Source of the DNA: Neospora caninum Liverpool
Taxonomy: Eukaryota > Apicomplexa > Conoidasida > Eucoccidiorida > Sarcocystidae
Assembly: GCF_000208865.1 (NCBI RefSeq)
Contig: NC_018396.1
Coordinates: 3,467,101 to 3,531,100, forward strand
Reading direction: 5' to 3'
DNA: 64,000 nt
Under the pieces are notes generated by a model. The model searched no databases. It saw only the letters and a list, made by a program, of their open reading frames with translations, and had not been told where the DNA came from. The first letter of the stretch is position 1, and each line of letters starts with the position of its first letter. Positions 10,021 to 20,001 of the stretch are shown here, piece by piece. The translations under genes were made by a program, and so were the position numbers.

Positions 10021-12130
10021 ACTGCCTGGAGAAGCTGCCTCTGCTGCGCGACTTTTCAAGCGCCGCGGCATTCGCTCGCGCTACTCGTCTCCCCGTCCTG
10101 CCCTCGTCGCCTTCCGGCTGTTTTCCCGTTTTGCGGAACCTCCTGGGCTTCTCTCTGCGTCCTCGCCCGCGTGTCTCCTCTCGTCGAGTCCGTCATCTGC
10201 GTTTGCGCTTCTCCGTAGCGCTCGCCGCTCTCTGTTTTCGTCTCCTTTTTCTAGAGACGCCAGTCGCGTTTCGGATCTAGGCGAGAGCGTGAGAGCGTGA
10301 GGCCGGGCCCGCTTCCTTAGAAGTGCGAAGGAGGTGTTGAGAGGCCGAACGTTTCTGCCGCGCTCTTTCAGGCGTCTTCCCCGTTTCGCACGCTGCGCGC
10401 CAGGCTTCCCTTCACCGTTTTCCCGGTTCTTTTCAAAGAAAGTTCTTGCTTTCTCTGGCGTCTGGTTTTCGAGTGCCTCTGTGGGGTTCCTGGTCGCCTC
10501 CGCTCCGGCAGCCGCTGCAGCGTGCGTTGCCTTTCCTGTCGTGCGAATCCGCGACAACTGCAACAGAAGCCTTCTCGTTGCAAACATCTCAGAGAGAGGA
10601 GCGCAGAAACGCACGTCCCAGGAGGACCCTCGAGACACAGACCGAGACACCTAACTCGCAGACAGCTGTGTTTCGCCTCTGTCTGCATCCATGGCCCCCC
10701 GTCGAGAGTCGCCCTCTACGGTTTTCGCGAGCGCTCGCGAAGCTGATACACGTGCATGCGTCTACGCGGTTTTTTTGACTGCTATTCCTACAGTTGTAAC
10801 CAATCGGCTATGGTTAGCTGTTGTTGTCGCGCCCTGACAGGGGTCGTGTAGCTCTGCTGCACGGGCAGCCGTCTCGGCTCTGCCGTTTCGCGTGCGTGAG
10901 CAAGATTTTAGGAGCTGCCGTTACCGAGCGGGCGTTCCAGGGAAAACGCCTTCCGACCGTCGACGAGAGATGTGTGCAACGAAAAGGTTCCCTATCCCTG
11001 TTCTTGTGAAAAGACTTCTTTCGCCCCAGTCTCAAATTCAACACACGCGCGAGAAACCATGAACCACCCACACAGTCGTGCGAGGCATCTCAGCCGCCCA
11101 GATGCCAGCCCTTGCGCTCTGGGGATTGCCACACGCAGGCTGTAGCAAAGCACCGTTTCCCCCTCGTGAGTTGCACAGGACACCCCGCGACCCTGTTTGC
11201 TTCCTCAAGCGCATGCAGTGACGCGAAAAGCCGCGCGCTCTGCCGTGCACGTGCGGCTGCTGTAAGCTTGCTAAATGTGTAGAGGATGTTGGTAGATTTT
11301 GGCGAGCTCGTCTTCTGCGGCGACGCTGCGAGCGTTTGACAGCGGAGTTCAAGTCCCACGGGAAACGCACGGGCGCGCGCATAGGTGTGTACTTTTAAAA
11401 GCGACTATGTGGTTTCCGGCCCTTGCGCATGCAACGAAAGGCACGCGCGCACGGCGCTCGCGCGCGGAAGCCGGCACCGAGGAGAACGCTGGTTTTTTCC
11501 TCAGCCGAGGCGCAGCCTCTAGTCTGCAGTTCCTTTTTGAATGCATGCACCAGGCGCAAGCGTCTGTGCGCCACAACCAAGTTCCCCCTGGCAGCACGCG
11601 GCCTCGAGAAGAGACAGGAGACGCGCGAGGCCTCCGCAGCCTCGCCTGCGAGGCAGAGACACTGCTCTCGACTGCAGAAACACTGGAGACCCAAAAACCC
11701 GAAAGCGCGAGAGAGATCAATCCCCCTACTGTGCCTTCCCTCTCCGCCTCTCGTCCATTCTTTTCACGCTGCGCCGCCTTCTGAACAGAGGCGCTTCTCT
11801 CCGTGCCCCGACCCCTCCGTATGCAAACCAGCGTAGACCTCTACACTTGAGCCGCTCCATCTCTCTATATATATAGATAGATATATAGATAGATATATAG
11901 ATATAGATAGATCGATATAGATATATAGATAGATATATAGATAGATATATAGATATACATAGATATAGATAGACAGATAAAAATATGCAGATAAAGATAG
12001 ATGATGAGAAATGGACATCGATGGCAGTTGGGGAAACAGGCGACGCACTGGGCTACAGTGCGGCTTAGATTTGGTCGTGACATCTGCCTCGAAGGGTTGC
12101 TTCGGTGCCTCTCTCGGGGGCGCCTTGGGA
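10021..12130. other. Convergent intergenic region between TBC1D20 and EAPP
   Basis: Both flanking genes end towards this stretch, so it should hold their 3' untranslated regions. Short frames on both strands lack support. A TAGATA/TATA microsatellite lies at 11866-12001, close to the EAPP stop. A GAATGCATGCACC word lies near 11540. No terminator-like signal could be assigned. Confidence 0.5.
11866..12001. repeat. TAGATA/TATA microsatellite
   Basis: About 135 bp of imperfect TATAGA, GATA and TA units, interrupted by a few substitutions near the right end. It lies in the convergent gap, just downstream of the EAPP stop codon. Confidence 0.9.
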
Positions 12131-13797
12131 TCAGGCTTCTCCGGGGAGCACGTGGAAAAAGTGGAAAGTTTCGTCTTCGTCCAACAGGGCAACAGTTGCG
12201 TTGCAGGTCACACACTTGACGGGGTGCGCGGACTGGCCTTCCAGACCCTCGCAAAAGATCTCTTCTTCCCACCCAGCTCTTCTTGCTGTCGCGCCGTTCT
12301 GTCTTTCCCGCCGCTGGCCTGCGCCTCCGTCCAAGCCAGGGTCGTCCTTCACCATCTCTTGCAGGTGCTTAACAAAACTCAACTCCTCTCTTCTCGCTCC
12401 TCCTCTCTCTTCTTCTCGTTCTCCGTCTCTCTCTTCTTCTCCTTCTCGTTCTCGTTCGCTCGCTTCTTCTCTCTCTGCTTCTTCTCTCTCTGCTTCTCTC
12501 TCTTTTGGCGAGGCAGCGCGTCCTTTGTGTCTCCGAGAGCCGTTGTGTCTCGGCCTGACAGAGGACGTGGAGTCGACGACGACATTGCAAGCAGAGACGG
12601 CTCGGTACTGAAAGAGGAATTTCTCGTGCCTGCAGGCAAGGCGAAAAACGTGGGCCGGGAGAGAGGAGCAGTGCGTCGTTCCGGCAAAAAGTGTCGGAAG
12701 CCCAGAGGGGCTGCGAAACGCGTCTCTTGGTTCAGCACACGCTTCTTTGCTCACCTTTGACACTGATAGCAGACAGGCGTGAAGCATCCGGGACAGCAGA
12801 GGATCGCGTCGGTGGCCTTATCGCCCACCCTCAAGTGTTTCAGAACCCATTTCTCGTCCTCTTCGTCGGCCGAGGAGTCGTAAAAGTCGCCTCCTTCTTC
12901 GATTTCCTTCTCCAGCTGCTCTCTCAGCGTGCGCTCCAGAGCCTCGTCCTCGTCTTCGTCGCTCTGCCCTTCCTCCGCGCGTCCGTTTGTGTCACTCGAG
13001 GGTGCCTGGACATCTCTCGGATCTGGCTGGAGCACAGGCCGCAGTTTGATCTTTCCCTCCCGGGCTGCATCGTTACCCGTCGCGTTCGCCTTCTCGTGGC
13101 CGTCCTCGCCTTCCACACACGCTTCGTCAGCTCGCTTCGCTCCGCGCGCACGCCCGAGAATGAGCGGAGCGTTTCCGTCGTCGTCGTCTCCAAACTGGCG
13201 ATAGACGAGAGCAGACGAACCCTCTTCTTCGCCTTGGTCAAAGGACAGCTCTTCGCGCTTCTCGCTGTCCGAAGAGGAAGAGACACGGCCTCTCCCCTCT
13301 CCTGAAGGTCGCCTCTCTCTCCCCCCTCCCAGCACGGGTAGCCAGTCCGCGTCGATGCCTCGCGCACCGCCACAGCTCCGTTCTCTGTCGCGTGCCGACG
13401 AAAAAGAAGACTCAGAAAACAAATCAGACGAAGACGGCTGAGAAGAAGAAGGCTGAGGAGAGGAAGAGAGGGTACCGCCTGGCGAGCCGCGTTGTTGCTC
13501 GAGCAGGTAGGCGGCGAGTTGCCTCAGAGCAGTGTTTGACCGCAACTTTTCAGCGTCTAGAAAAAGAGAACTACAGGAAGAAGAGGAAGAAGAGGAAGAA
13601 GAGGAAGAAGAGGAAGAAGAGGGAGAGGAAGAAGAGGAAGAGGAAGAAGAGGAAGAGGAAGAAGAGGAAGAGGAAGAAGAGGAAGAAGAGGAAGAGGAAG
13701 AAGAGAGCCCGCCTTCCGTTTCGAGGGGCGATTTGCTTGCTGCCTGGGTAAGGAGAGAAGTTGAGAGGAAATTGGCGAGAGGATTGGGGCGTTCCAT
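12131..13797 (-). CDS. EAPP: E2F-associated phosphoprotein (EAPP) family protein, two exons
   Basis: Proposed CDS complement(join(12131..12629, 12755..13797)), 513 residues. The start ATG at 13797 is in a strong context (CACCATGG). Exon 1 ends CAAAG|GTGAGC and exon 2 begins after CTGCAG; both are phase 2 and join to read CYQCQRHEKFLFQYRA, which recreates the conserved EAPP core. Family signatures in order are an acidic DEEDEKWV block (about 322-330), the zinc-binding pair CPGC...CYQC (about 335-346), and the C-terminal CVTC (487-490) followed by DEDETFHFFHVL. In animals EAPP is a nuclear phosphoprotein that binds E2F factors; E2F is not obvious in Apicomplexa, so only the fold is transferable. 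Oddities are a polyserine tract (about residues 30-77) encoded by a GAA/GAG-type repeat and a Glu/Arg run between the two zinc halves. It shares a divergent promoter region with GOSR2. Confidence 0.8.
13565..13708. repeat. GAAGAG-type purine tract coding for polyserine in EAPP
   Basis: Plus strand is almost pure (GAAGAGGAAGAG)n. Read on the minus strand it is TCTTCC-type and encodes the serine run in EAPP exon 1. Its pyrimidine strand resembles the minisatellite at 14610-15520 in inverted orientation. Confidence 0.9.
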
Positions 13798-15528
13798 GGT
13801 GACCGAAAGGTTCGTCTAAGGAGAACCCAGAGGCGGAAGACGACAGAGACAGCAAAAACCCCCACCAAGCCGCGAAAGGAGCATGGAGCCCGACCCCCAG
13901 AAGCGACGAATGGAGACAGAAGAAGGGAAGAGAGGGAAGAAGGAAAGAGAGGGGAGATTTGGTGGAGAACGGTATTTTGCAAGAGAGACACCGTTTCTCC
14001 GTGCAGCATGCGCGCGGTGTCTCGGCCGAGAAAGGTTAGAAGCCCGAGAGCTTCCGAGTTGTGCGACGCGCGCGCCGTCGTTCCCCCTTTTCAGATTGTT
14101 CTCCAGAAACCGTCGAGTAAACTCGTTTGATTGATTTCTCTCTCTCTGCTTTCTGTCTTCTCTTTCCCACGGAAAAGGCGCGGCGTCGGCTCGGCTCGTC
14201 GTGCCTCGAGCTGGGATCATGAGACATGCGCAGCTGCTGGGGACGGAGAAAGCGACGATTTTTGAGGCGCGACCTTTTTGGAAAACAACGACCGGATTTT
14301 AATTCCCTTTTGCTGTGGAAGAACGGAACGGAGAGAGGCGGGAACAAGGCTCTGGTCCCGCGAGAGTGAGAAAAGTCGTACTTCTGGACCTCGCGTGTCT
14401 CCCTAAGAGCTGACCCGGTCGATTCACATTTCCTCAAAAAAGAAGAGCGCTCCATCTCTCCTTCCGCAGTATTCTCTCGAAAGGGCGACTTCTTTTGCGC
14501 ACTGATGCACATGGCACAACGTGTAGAACAAGTGCTCTGGGCGCTCGAGGCTATCTGTGTCGACGGAGGGACGCGCATCCGTTGAAACCCTATCCCAAAT
14601 TCGCGTCTCTCTCATTCTTGCTTCAACTCCACGTCCTTCTCTTTCCCCTCCTCCGTGTTTCCTTCACTTTCTCTTGCGCCTTCGATTCGTCGTTCGTTTC
14701 CTACTCTTCCTTCTCTTTTTACCTGTATTTGTGTCCTCCTCTGTCTGCTACTTACTCTCTGTCTCCATCTCCTCCCTGTCTTTTCCCTCTCCTTCTCCTC
14801 CCTGTCTGTTCCCTCTTCTTCTCCTCCCTGTCTTTTCCTTCTCCTTCTCCTCCCTGTCTTTTCCTTCTCCTTCTCCTCCTCCCTCTTCGTCTTTTCCCTC
14901 TCCTTCTCCTCTTCGTCCTTCTCCCTCTCCTTCTCCTCTTCGTCCTTTTCCCTCTCCTTCTCCTCTTACTCCTCCTCTCTTCCGCCTTCGTCTTTTCCCT
15001 CTCTTTCTCCTCTTCGTCCTTCTCCTCTTCCCTCTTCGTCCTCTCCTTCTCTTCCTCCTCTACCTCCTTCTCTTCCTCCTTCCCTTCCGTAAACTCCCTC
15101 TTCGTCGTTTCTTTCTCCTTCTCCTCCCCCTCCTTCTCTTCCTCCTTCTCATCCCCCTCCTTCTCTTCCTCCTTCTCCTCCCCCTCCTTCTCTTCCTCCT
15201 TCTCCTCCCCCTCCTTCTCTTCCTCCTTCTCCTCCCCCTCCTTCTCTTCCTCCTTCTCCTCCCCCTCCTTCTCTTCCTCCTTCTCCTCCCCCTCCTTCTC
15301 TTCCTCCTTCTCCTCCCTGTCTTTTCTCTCTCCTCCTCCCTCTCCTTCTCCTCTTCGTCCTTCTCCTCCCTCTCCTTCTCCTCTTTTTTCCTTCTCCTCT
15401 TCGTCCTTCTCCCTCTCCTTCTCCTCTTCGTCCTTTTCCTCCCGGTCTTTTCCCTCTCCTTCTCTTCCTCTTCCTCCTTCTCTTCCTTCTTCCCGTCCGT
15501 AAACTCCCTCCTCGTCGTTTCTCTCGGC
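13798..15528. promoter_or_regulatory. Divergent intergenic region between EAPP and GOSR2
   Basis: The two start codons lie 1.7 kb apart and face away from each other, so the region must serve both genes. The left 0.8 kb is ordinary sequence with no supported gene. The right 0.9 kb is the CT-rich minisatellite leading into the GOSR2 ATG. Long open frames through this pyrimidine tract (Ser/Phe/Leu/Pro only) are composition artefacts. Confidence 0.5.
14610..15520 (+). repeat. Pyrimidine minisatellite upstream of GOSR2
   Basis: About 900 bp of nearly pure C/T on the plus strand. It contains seven phased copies of a 27-bp unit starting CCCCCTCC at 15126, 15153, 15180, 15207, 15234, 15261 and 15288. 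A distinctive string, AAACTCCCTC followed by (C/T)TCGTCGTTTCT, occurs at 15091 and again at 15501, exactly 410 bp apart. The second copy abuts the GOSR2 ATG, so a 410-bp segment was probably duplicated in tandem. Confidence 0.9.
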
Positions 15529-16287
15529 ATGGACCCGTCGGGCTCGGCAGAGTCTTTGTCGACGCTGTATCCAGCGTGTACGGCGTGTCGCAAGCGGGTC
15601 GACGCGTTGCTGGCTTCGTTCGAAGCGCCGCTCGCCGGTGCGGCGGCCGGCGCGTCTCCCGCGTCCGTCGCCGCGCAGCAACAGCTGATGGCTCTGACGC
15701 AGCAACTCGCCCGCGAGGTCGCCCGGCTGGAGTCGGTTTTCGAGCGCGAGCGCGCGACGCTCCCCTCGCAGCAGGCGGCGCTTTGGCGGCGGCGCATCGC
15801 CGTCTTGCGCGAGGACACACACGCCGTCCAGAACGCCGTGGACGTGCATCTGGGTTCTGTACACCGCCGACAAGTCGAGGAGCGGCGACAGAGAGAAGCG
15901 CTCTTCGACGCTCGCCGGTTCCGGGGCGCCGAGGAGACGCGCGCCGCCGAGCTGAGTTTCGCGCGGGAGCGCGAGAAGCTCGAAGAAAGCCGTTCGGCGC
16001 TGGACGCGATTCTCGCTCAGGGCCGCGGCGTCCTCGACAAGATGGTGCACCAGAACAGCGTGTTGAAAAGCGCCAAGCGAAAGATCCTCGACATGACCAC
16101 CTCAGCGGGTCTCTCCGCAAGCGTTCTCGGCGCGGTTTCGCGGCGAGAAGCGACCGACCGCCGCCTCGTCTGGGGCGGAATGCTCTTCACCCTCCTCTTC
16201 TTCTTCCTCCTCTACCGATACGTCCACGGGAACGGCAGCGATGCAGCAGAGACAGCCTGGGAATCCGCCGCAGCGCCTGACGCGTGA
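15529..16287 (+). CDS. GOSR2: Golgi Qb-SNARE, membrin/GOSR2/Bos1 family
   Basis: 252 residues, about the family length, in one exon. The ATG at 15529 (CTCGGCATGG) is the first sensible start after the pyrimidine tract and puts [15 protein letters not shown] at the N-terminus, like membrin. Membrin pairs with syntaxin-5, Bet1 and Sec22-type SNAREs for ER-to-Golgi and intra-Golgi fusion. The N-terminal helical region covers about 10-130. The SNARE motif is about 147-205; Q175 in [10 protein letters not shown] aligns with the zero-layer glutamine, and KRKILDM (183-189) matches the membrin KKILDI signature. A C-terminal membrane anchor is at about 214-231, followed by an unusually long 21-residue luminal tail rich in Ala. 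The neighbour EAPP is divergent. The upstream open frame through the CT repeat is not considered coding. Confidence 0.85.
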   Translation: MDPSGSAESLSTLYPACTACRKRVDALLASFEAPLAGAAAGASPASVAAQQQLMALTQQLAREVARLESVFERERATLPSQQAALWRRRIAVLREDTHAVQNAVDVHLGSVHRRQVEERRQREALFDARRFRGAEETRAAELSFAREREKLEESRSALDAILAQGRGVLDKMVHQNSVLKSAKRKILDMTTSAGLSASVLGAVSRREATDRRLVWGGMLFTLLFFFLLYRYVHGNGSDAAETAWESAAAPDA

Positions 16288-16449
16288 CCAGGGGCGGGAG
16301 GGAGAGGGTGCGGGATACTCGAAAAAAGAAGGGGAGAGGCGAGAGACGATCACAGCGAGGAGACGCAGCGCGCGCCCGCGTCGATCCCTCGGACGAGGGA
16401 AAAGGAGAGAGGATGCAGGATGTGGAAATCAAGATAAAGAGGTAAAAAA

Positions 16450-16485
<36 letters not shown>

Positions 16486-16502
16486 GTAAATATATGTATA
16501 TA

Positions 16503-16540
<38 letters not shown>

Positions 16541-16564
16541 AATATATGTATATGCATATATGCA

Positions 16565-16595
<31 letters not shown>

Positions 16596-16611
16596 GCATG
16601 TACATGTATAT
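16450..16611. repeat. TA/TATATG microsatellite
   Basis: About 160 bp of TA dinucleotides with interspersed TATG and TGCA interruptions, about 160 bp beyond the GOSR2 stop. Confidence 0.9.
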
Positions 16612-17088
16612 TCGCCCCCGTGGGGAGGCGGGCGAAGGGAACAAGACTGGAGAGGGAACGAGGACGATGAGACAGCTGTGGACGGGGGTTTAAAAAAAGG
16701 TAGATAAAGTAGAGACAGAGAGAGGCGCGAATCGAAGGTTGTTGCTTCTGTCAAAAGCGCGCAACCGCGCATGCTTCTCTGGTTGCACGCTCCCTGGAGC
16801 GGCTTTAAGGGGGGAGGGGTGTTCTCCTCTCTCCTTCGGGAAGTCAGGTCCAGTGGATTCCTCTGAATTCGCTCTCGTTTCTTTGCCACCACGATGTGTT
16901 TTCGAACCTGGCGCTCTGGAGGGCCGTTCCCTGTCCGGAAGGGCGATCGAAAAGCGAAAGAGATGTGGCGGTTCACATTCCGCAGAGGCTCTGCAGCCTC
17001 GCTCGGTTCGAGATTCGGTCTCTCTTCTCTGTTTTCCTGGGAGGTTTCGCGGGACTGCGTCGACTGTCGCTGTTCGCTCTCTCTTCGC

Positions 17089-17110
17089 GTGTGTGTGTGT
17101 GTGTGTGTGT
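17089..17110. repeat. GT dinucleotide run
   Basis: Eleven perfect GT repeats on the plus strand, in the convergent gap. Confidence 0.9.
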
Positions 17111-18826
17111 TCGCCTCCTTACCCCTCGTTTCTTGTCGCCGTGTGCCTGTGGGGTTTCTCTGTTCCGCTCTCGCGTTTTCCTCTCTTTTCGCTCGGTTCA
17201 GCTTTTTTCTCTCCGCCGCTCCGTGGTGGGGTGTTCGCTCTTCTCGCGCGCTTTCCTGTCTTGCGAGGTCTTCTGCCTCACCTCCTCTCTCGCGAAGATT
17301 CCTGTTCGGGCGCTGTTCGTGCTCTCCTCGTTCAGGTGTGGACCCGGCTTTCTTGTTGCCGCCTGCTGCTCGGTTTCTTTCCTTTTTTCCTGGCTTTCCA
17401 GCGTCTCGAAAGTCGTCTTCTCTCCTTTCTCTTTGGTGCATGTCTCAGCAAGACAGGAGACAGGCAAAAGAGAGGGAGGGGACTCCTTCAAAAAACTGCA
17501 GAGCAGAACTACCAGCGCGTGTTTTCGCTCGTGCCCGCAGGCAAGAGGATCTTTTTTGTGTGGAAAACTCATTTTCAGATCTCGCTCACTTTCTCCTGTT
17601 ACCTCCGTTTCTTCGGCGGAAGTTCCTCCAACAATACACGTCGACCAGACTCTCTTTCACCTCGCTGCCACATCACCCCTTCGAGCGAACCAGCAGCCCC
17701 TCACGGGAAACATGCGCGCACCTTGTCTCCACTCCAAAATTATTTATATGTATACACTTGTATATATATATATATATATGTATATGTATCAATCTAGAGT
17801 GTCCACCTCAGCGTCTCTGAAGCGACAGATCGATAGATGTGCAAAGACAGAGATTCGCCAAGAGAAGCCGCGCGCTTTTTTCAGTGACAGTCCGCGTTAG
17901 GATTTGTTTCTGAGTTTCAGCGCTACGGGAGCCGTTGTGAGGCTGAAATCCACGCGACTCTCCCGCCGCTTCGGCAGATAGTCTCGCGTCCGGGCCTCCC
18001 AGGAGGATAGCTCACAGCGCAGTCTCTCTGTTTCCTCGTTCCGTTTTTCCGGATGTGGCGGAGGCCGCTTCGACTCTCCTGAGCGTTTTGGATCCATCCA
18101 CTGGCGAGCACCCTTCCACTGGAATCGGCACAAGCACAAGGGAGCGGATCACTCGACCAAACAGGCTAGACCAGTTCCAAGGCAGTGTGTGTTGTCTGGT
18201 AAACGTACGGCTATCTGTTTTCGAAAACGGCGGCATCTTGAGAGAGCAGCCCCGTTTGCGCGACTCTAGCTTTTGATCGCGCTGTTCTTCCGTCGCTCCC
18301 TCCGCTGGGGTCGACTGTTTCGCACGGATCGCTTCGCGTTGGGTTGCGTGAGGCCTGCGCAGATCCCGAGGCGGAGCGCGCAGGTTCAGCCTTTTCACGC
18401 GACGATGCGCTGCTGCACGCCTCCTCACCCGTCCCGCATCTCGCGTTGCAAGAGAAGTGCTGAAACTCTTTGAAAAACCGGAAGTTTTTACGGAGATCAC
18501 CTCGACAGATACAGAGGAAGCTTCGGCACGAACCGGACAAACGCGTCTGTCGGTTTCTTCGGCTCCCACGGGAAGTGGAACCTAGGCATTCCCCAAGGCC
18601 CCAGGGACAACCCACTGTTTTCAGAACCGAGACTCGCGTTCTTCGAGAGGACACACGCATGCAGCCCGAGAAACTCGAGCGAGGTTCGAGCCTCACAACT
18701 TAGTCGGCAGCCGAGCGCGGTGAGCGTCTCTCTACGCGCCCGTAGTCGCGCCCGCGCCTGTCTCGCCGAGGCCTGTTACATGGCACCTGTTCGCGGAACA
18801 ACCACGCCTGCCAGAAAAATGCACAG

Positions 18827-18908
18827 CCTTTTTCCCTGTCGAAACACCAAAAACCCCGCGCCTTTTTCCCTGCCGAAACACCAAAAACCCCGCGCCTTTT
18901 TCCCTGTC
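18827..18908. repeat. 34-bp tandem direct repeat, 2.4 copies
   Basis: Unit starts CCTTTTTCCCTG and ends ACCCCGCG. Copies lie at 18827-18860 and 18861-18894 with one mismatch, then a truncated third copy of about 14 bp. It sits in non-coding sequence with no obvious hairpin. Confidence 0.9.
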
Positions 18909-19430
18909 CCGAGAGAGGCGGCCGTGCCTCCGCTCTCGGGTGTACACCGACCTATACCGACGTTTACCGACAGACCTCGCGAGCGGCGACACTGCCGCTG
19001 GAGCGATGCTCTCTGAACGCGCGTGCTTCGCACTCCGAGTCTCTTCAAAAGAACAAGAAACCAGCGGTGCGCGCGCGGTTTTATAGACGCGGGAGGCGGC
19101 TTTCGGCAAGCGTTCACAAATCGCGCGTGCCCGTGAGGACGAGGCGCGGCCTCCGAGCGGTGCGGACGGCTCAAAGAGCAGAGCCCCTGTGAGCACATGC
19201 GATGGGGCTAACGAAAGGAGACAAATCTTTGCAAAGGGGACAAAAAGGGACAACATGTGCCTGGCTCCCGTCCGGTCTGCGTTCGACGAGGCGCGTCGCC
19301 GAAAAGGGAAAAACTAAGCTTCCCGGGCGTCACCACGCCGCTGAGGACATTCCCCAGGCTTCTGCGTTGCCTGGAGAGCCGGCGAACTTCAGGCGCAGTG
19401 GAAAAAAGGACGCCGGAACCAAGCAGAAAG

Positions 19431-19805
19431 ATGGCAACATCCACGCGGCATTCGCGCTCAGAAGCTATCACGCTTTCGGGCTCAGGAGGGAGCGACGCTT
19501 CTCTTTCCCGTGAAGCGAGTGCGCCTGATATGTCTCCCTCTTATCTTCTTGAACCGGAAAAGCATGACGAGACGATTCTGCTACACACTGAACCGTTGCG
19601 AGACAGCCAAAAAGAAGCAAAAACGGAGGCGAGACGAGACACCAGCGGCACTGGACACGCACAAGAGAAAAGCACAGACAGCCGAGACAGAGGCAGAGTG
19701 CTGAGGCAGCGGGACAGCGTGGGCAACGGGGAGGCATGTCCAAGCAGCAAGCTGCAAACAGAGAAGAATCTATACCCCTCACCGAACCAGAAAAAGACAG
19801 TTTAG
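19431..19805 (+). CDS. Possible 124-residue polar ORF
   Basis: ATG at 19431 in a good context (AAGATGG), open to TAG at 19805. The product is hydrophilic and rich in Ser, Glu, Arg and Lys, with no motif, signal peptide or membrane segment. It starts inside a longer open frame and ends 0.2 kb before the nuclear gene's stop on the other strand. Its composition is protein-like, but there is no family evidence and no splice support. It may equally be part of a 3' untranslated region. Confidence 0.2.
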   Translation: MATSTRHSRSEAITLSGSGGSDASLSREASAPDMSPSYLLEPEKHDETILLHTEPLRDSQKEAKTEARRDTSGTGHAQEKSTDSRDRGRVLRQRDSVGNGEACPSSKLQTEKNLYPSPNQKKTV

Positions 19806-19891
19806 CAGACGCACGCGGCTCTTCTCTTCCTCTTTCTTCCTCTTTCCTTCCCTTCGAGTGGTGCCTTCGCGTCGTCCCGTCCCGTCCCTTT

Positions 19892-19906
19892 CCCCCCCCC
19901 CCCCCC
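19892..19906. repeat. Poly-C run, 15 nt
   Basis: Uninterrupted C15 on the plus strand, about 100 bp past the stop codon of the nuclear gene on the opposite strand. Confidence 0.9.
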
Positions 19907-20001
19907 GACTCTGCTCTCTGTCCCCCTTTGTCTTTGTTCGCGACGCGGATCGCGCGAGGCGTGCTCCGCCGCAACGTAGGTTCCTGTCTCTTTCCCCGCA
20001 G

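Larger units (their letters stand above)
16288..20001. other. Convergent intergenic region, 3.7 kb
   Basis: Downstream of GOSR2 and of the minus-strand nuclear gene, so it holds both 3' regions. Contents: a long TA microsatellite (16450-16611), a GT run (17089-17110), three overlapping plus-strand frames of over 300 codons between 16739 and 17900 that look like T/C-rich composition artefacts, a 34-bp direct repeat (18827-18908), a poly-C run (19892-19906) and one weak candidate ORF (19431-19805). Confidence 0.5.

Noticed and set aside
14495..16050. Long frames on both strands through the CT minisatellite (Ser/Phe/Leu/Pro or Glu/Lys/Arg only)
   Set aside because: Products are pure repeat translations. 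Only the segment after the ATG at 15529 has family similarity.
16739..17900. Three overlapping plus-strand open frames of 308-352 codons
   Set aside because: Sequence is T/C-rich with a GT run; the products are Ser/Phe/Leu/Cys/Arg low complexity, all three frames are open together, and no motif or splice structure was seen. Best explained as composition in an untranslated region.
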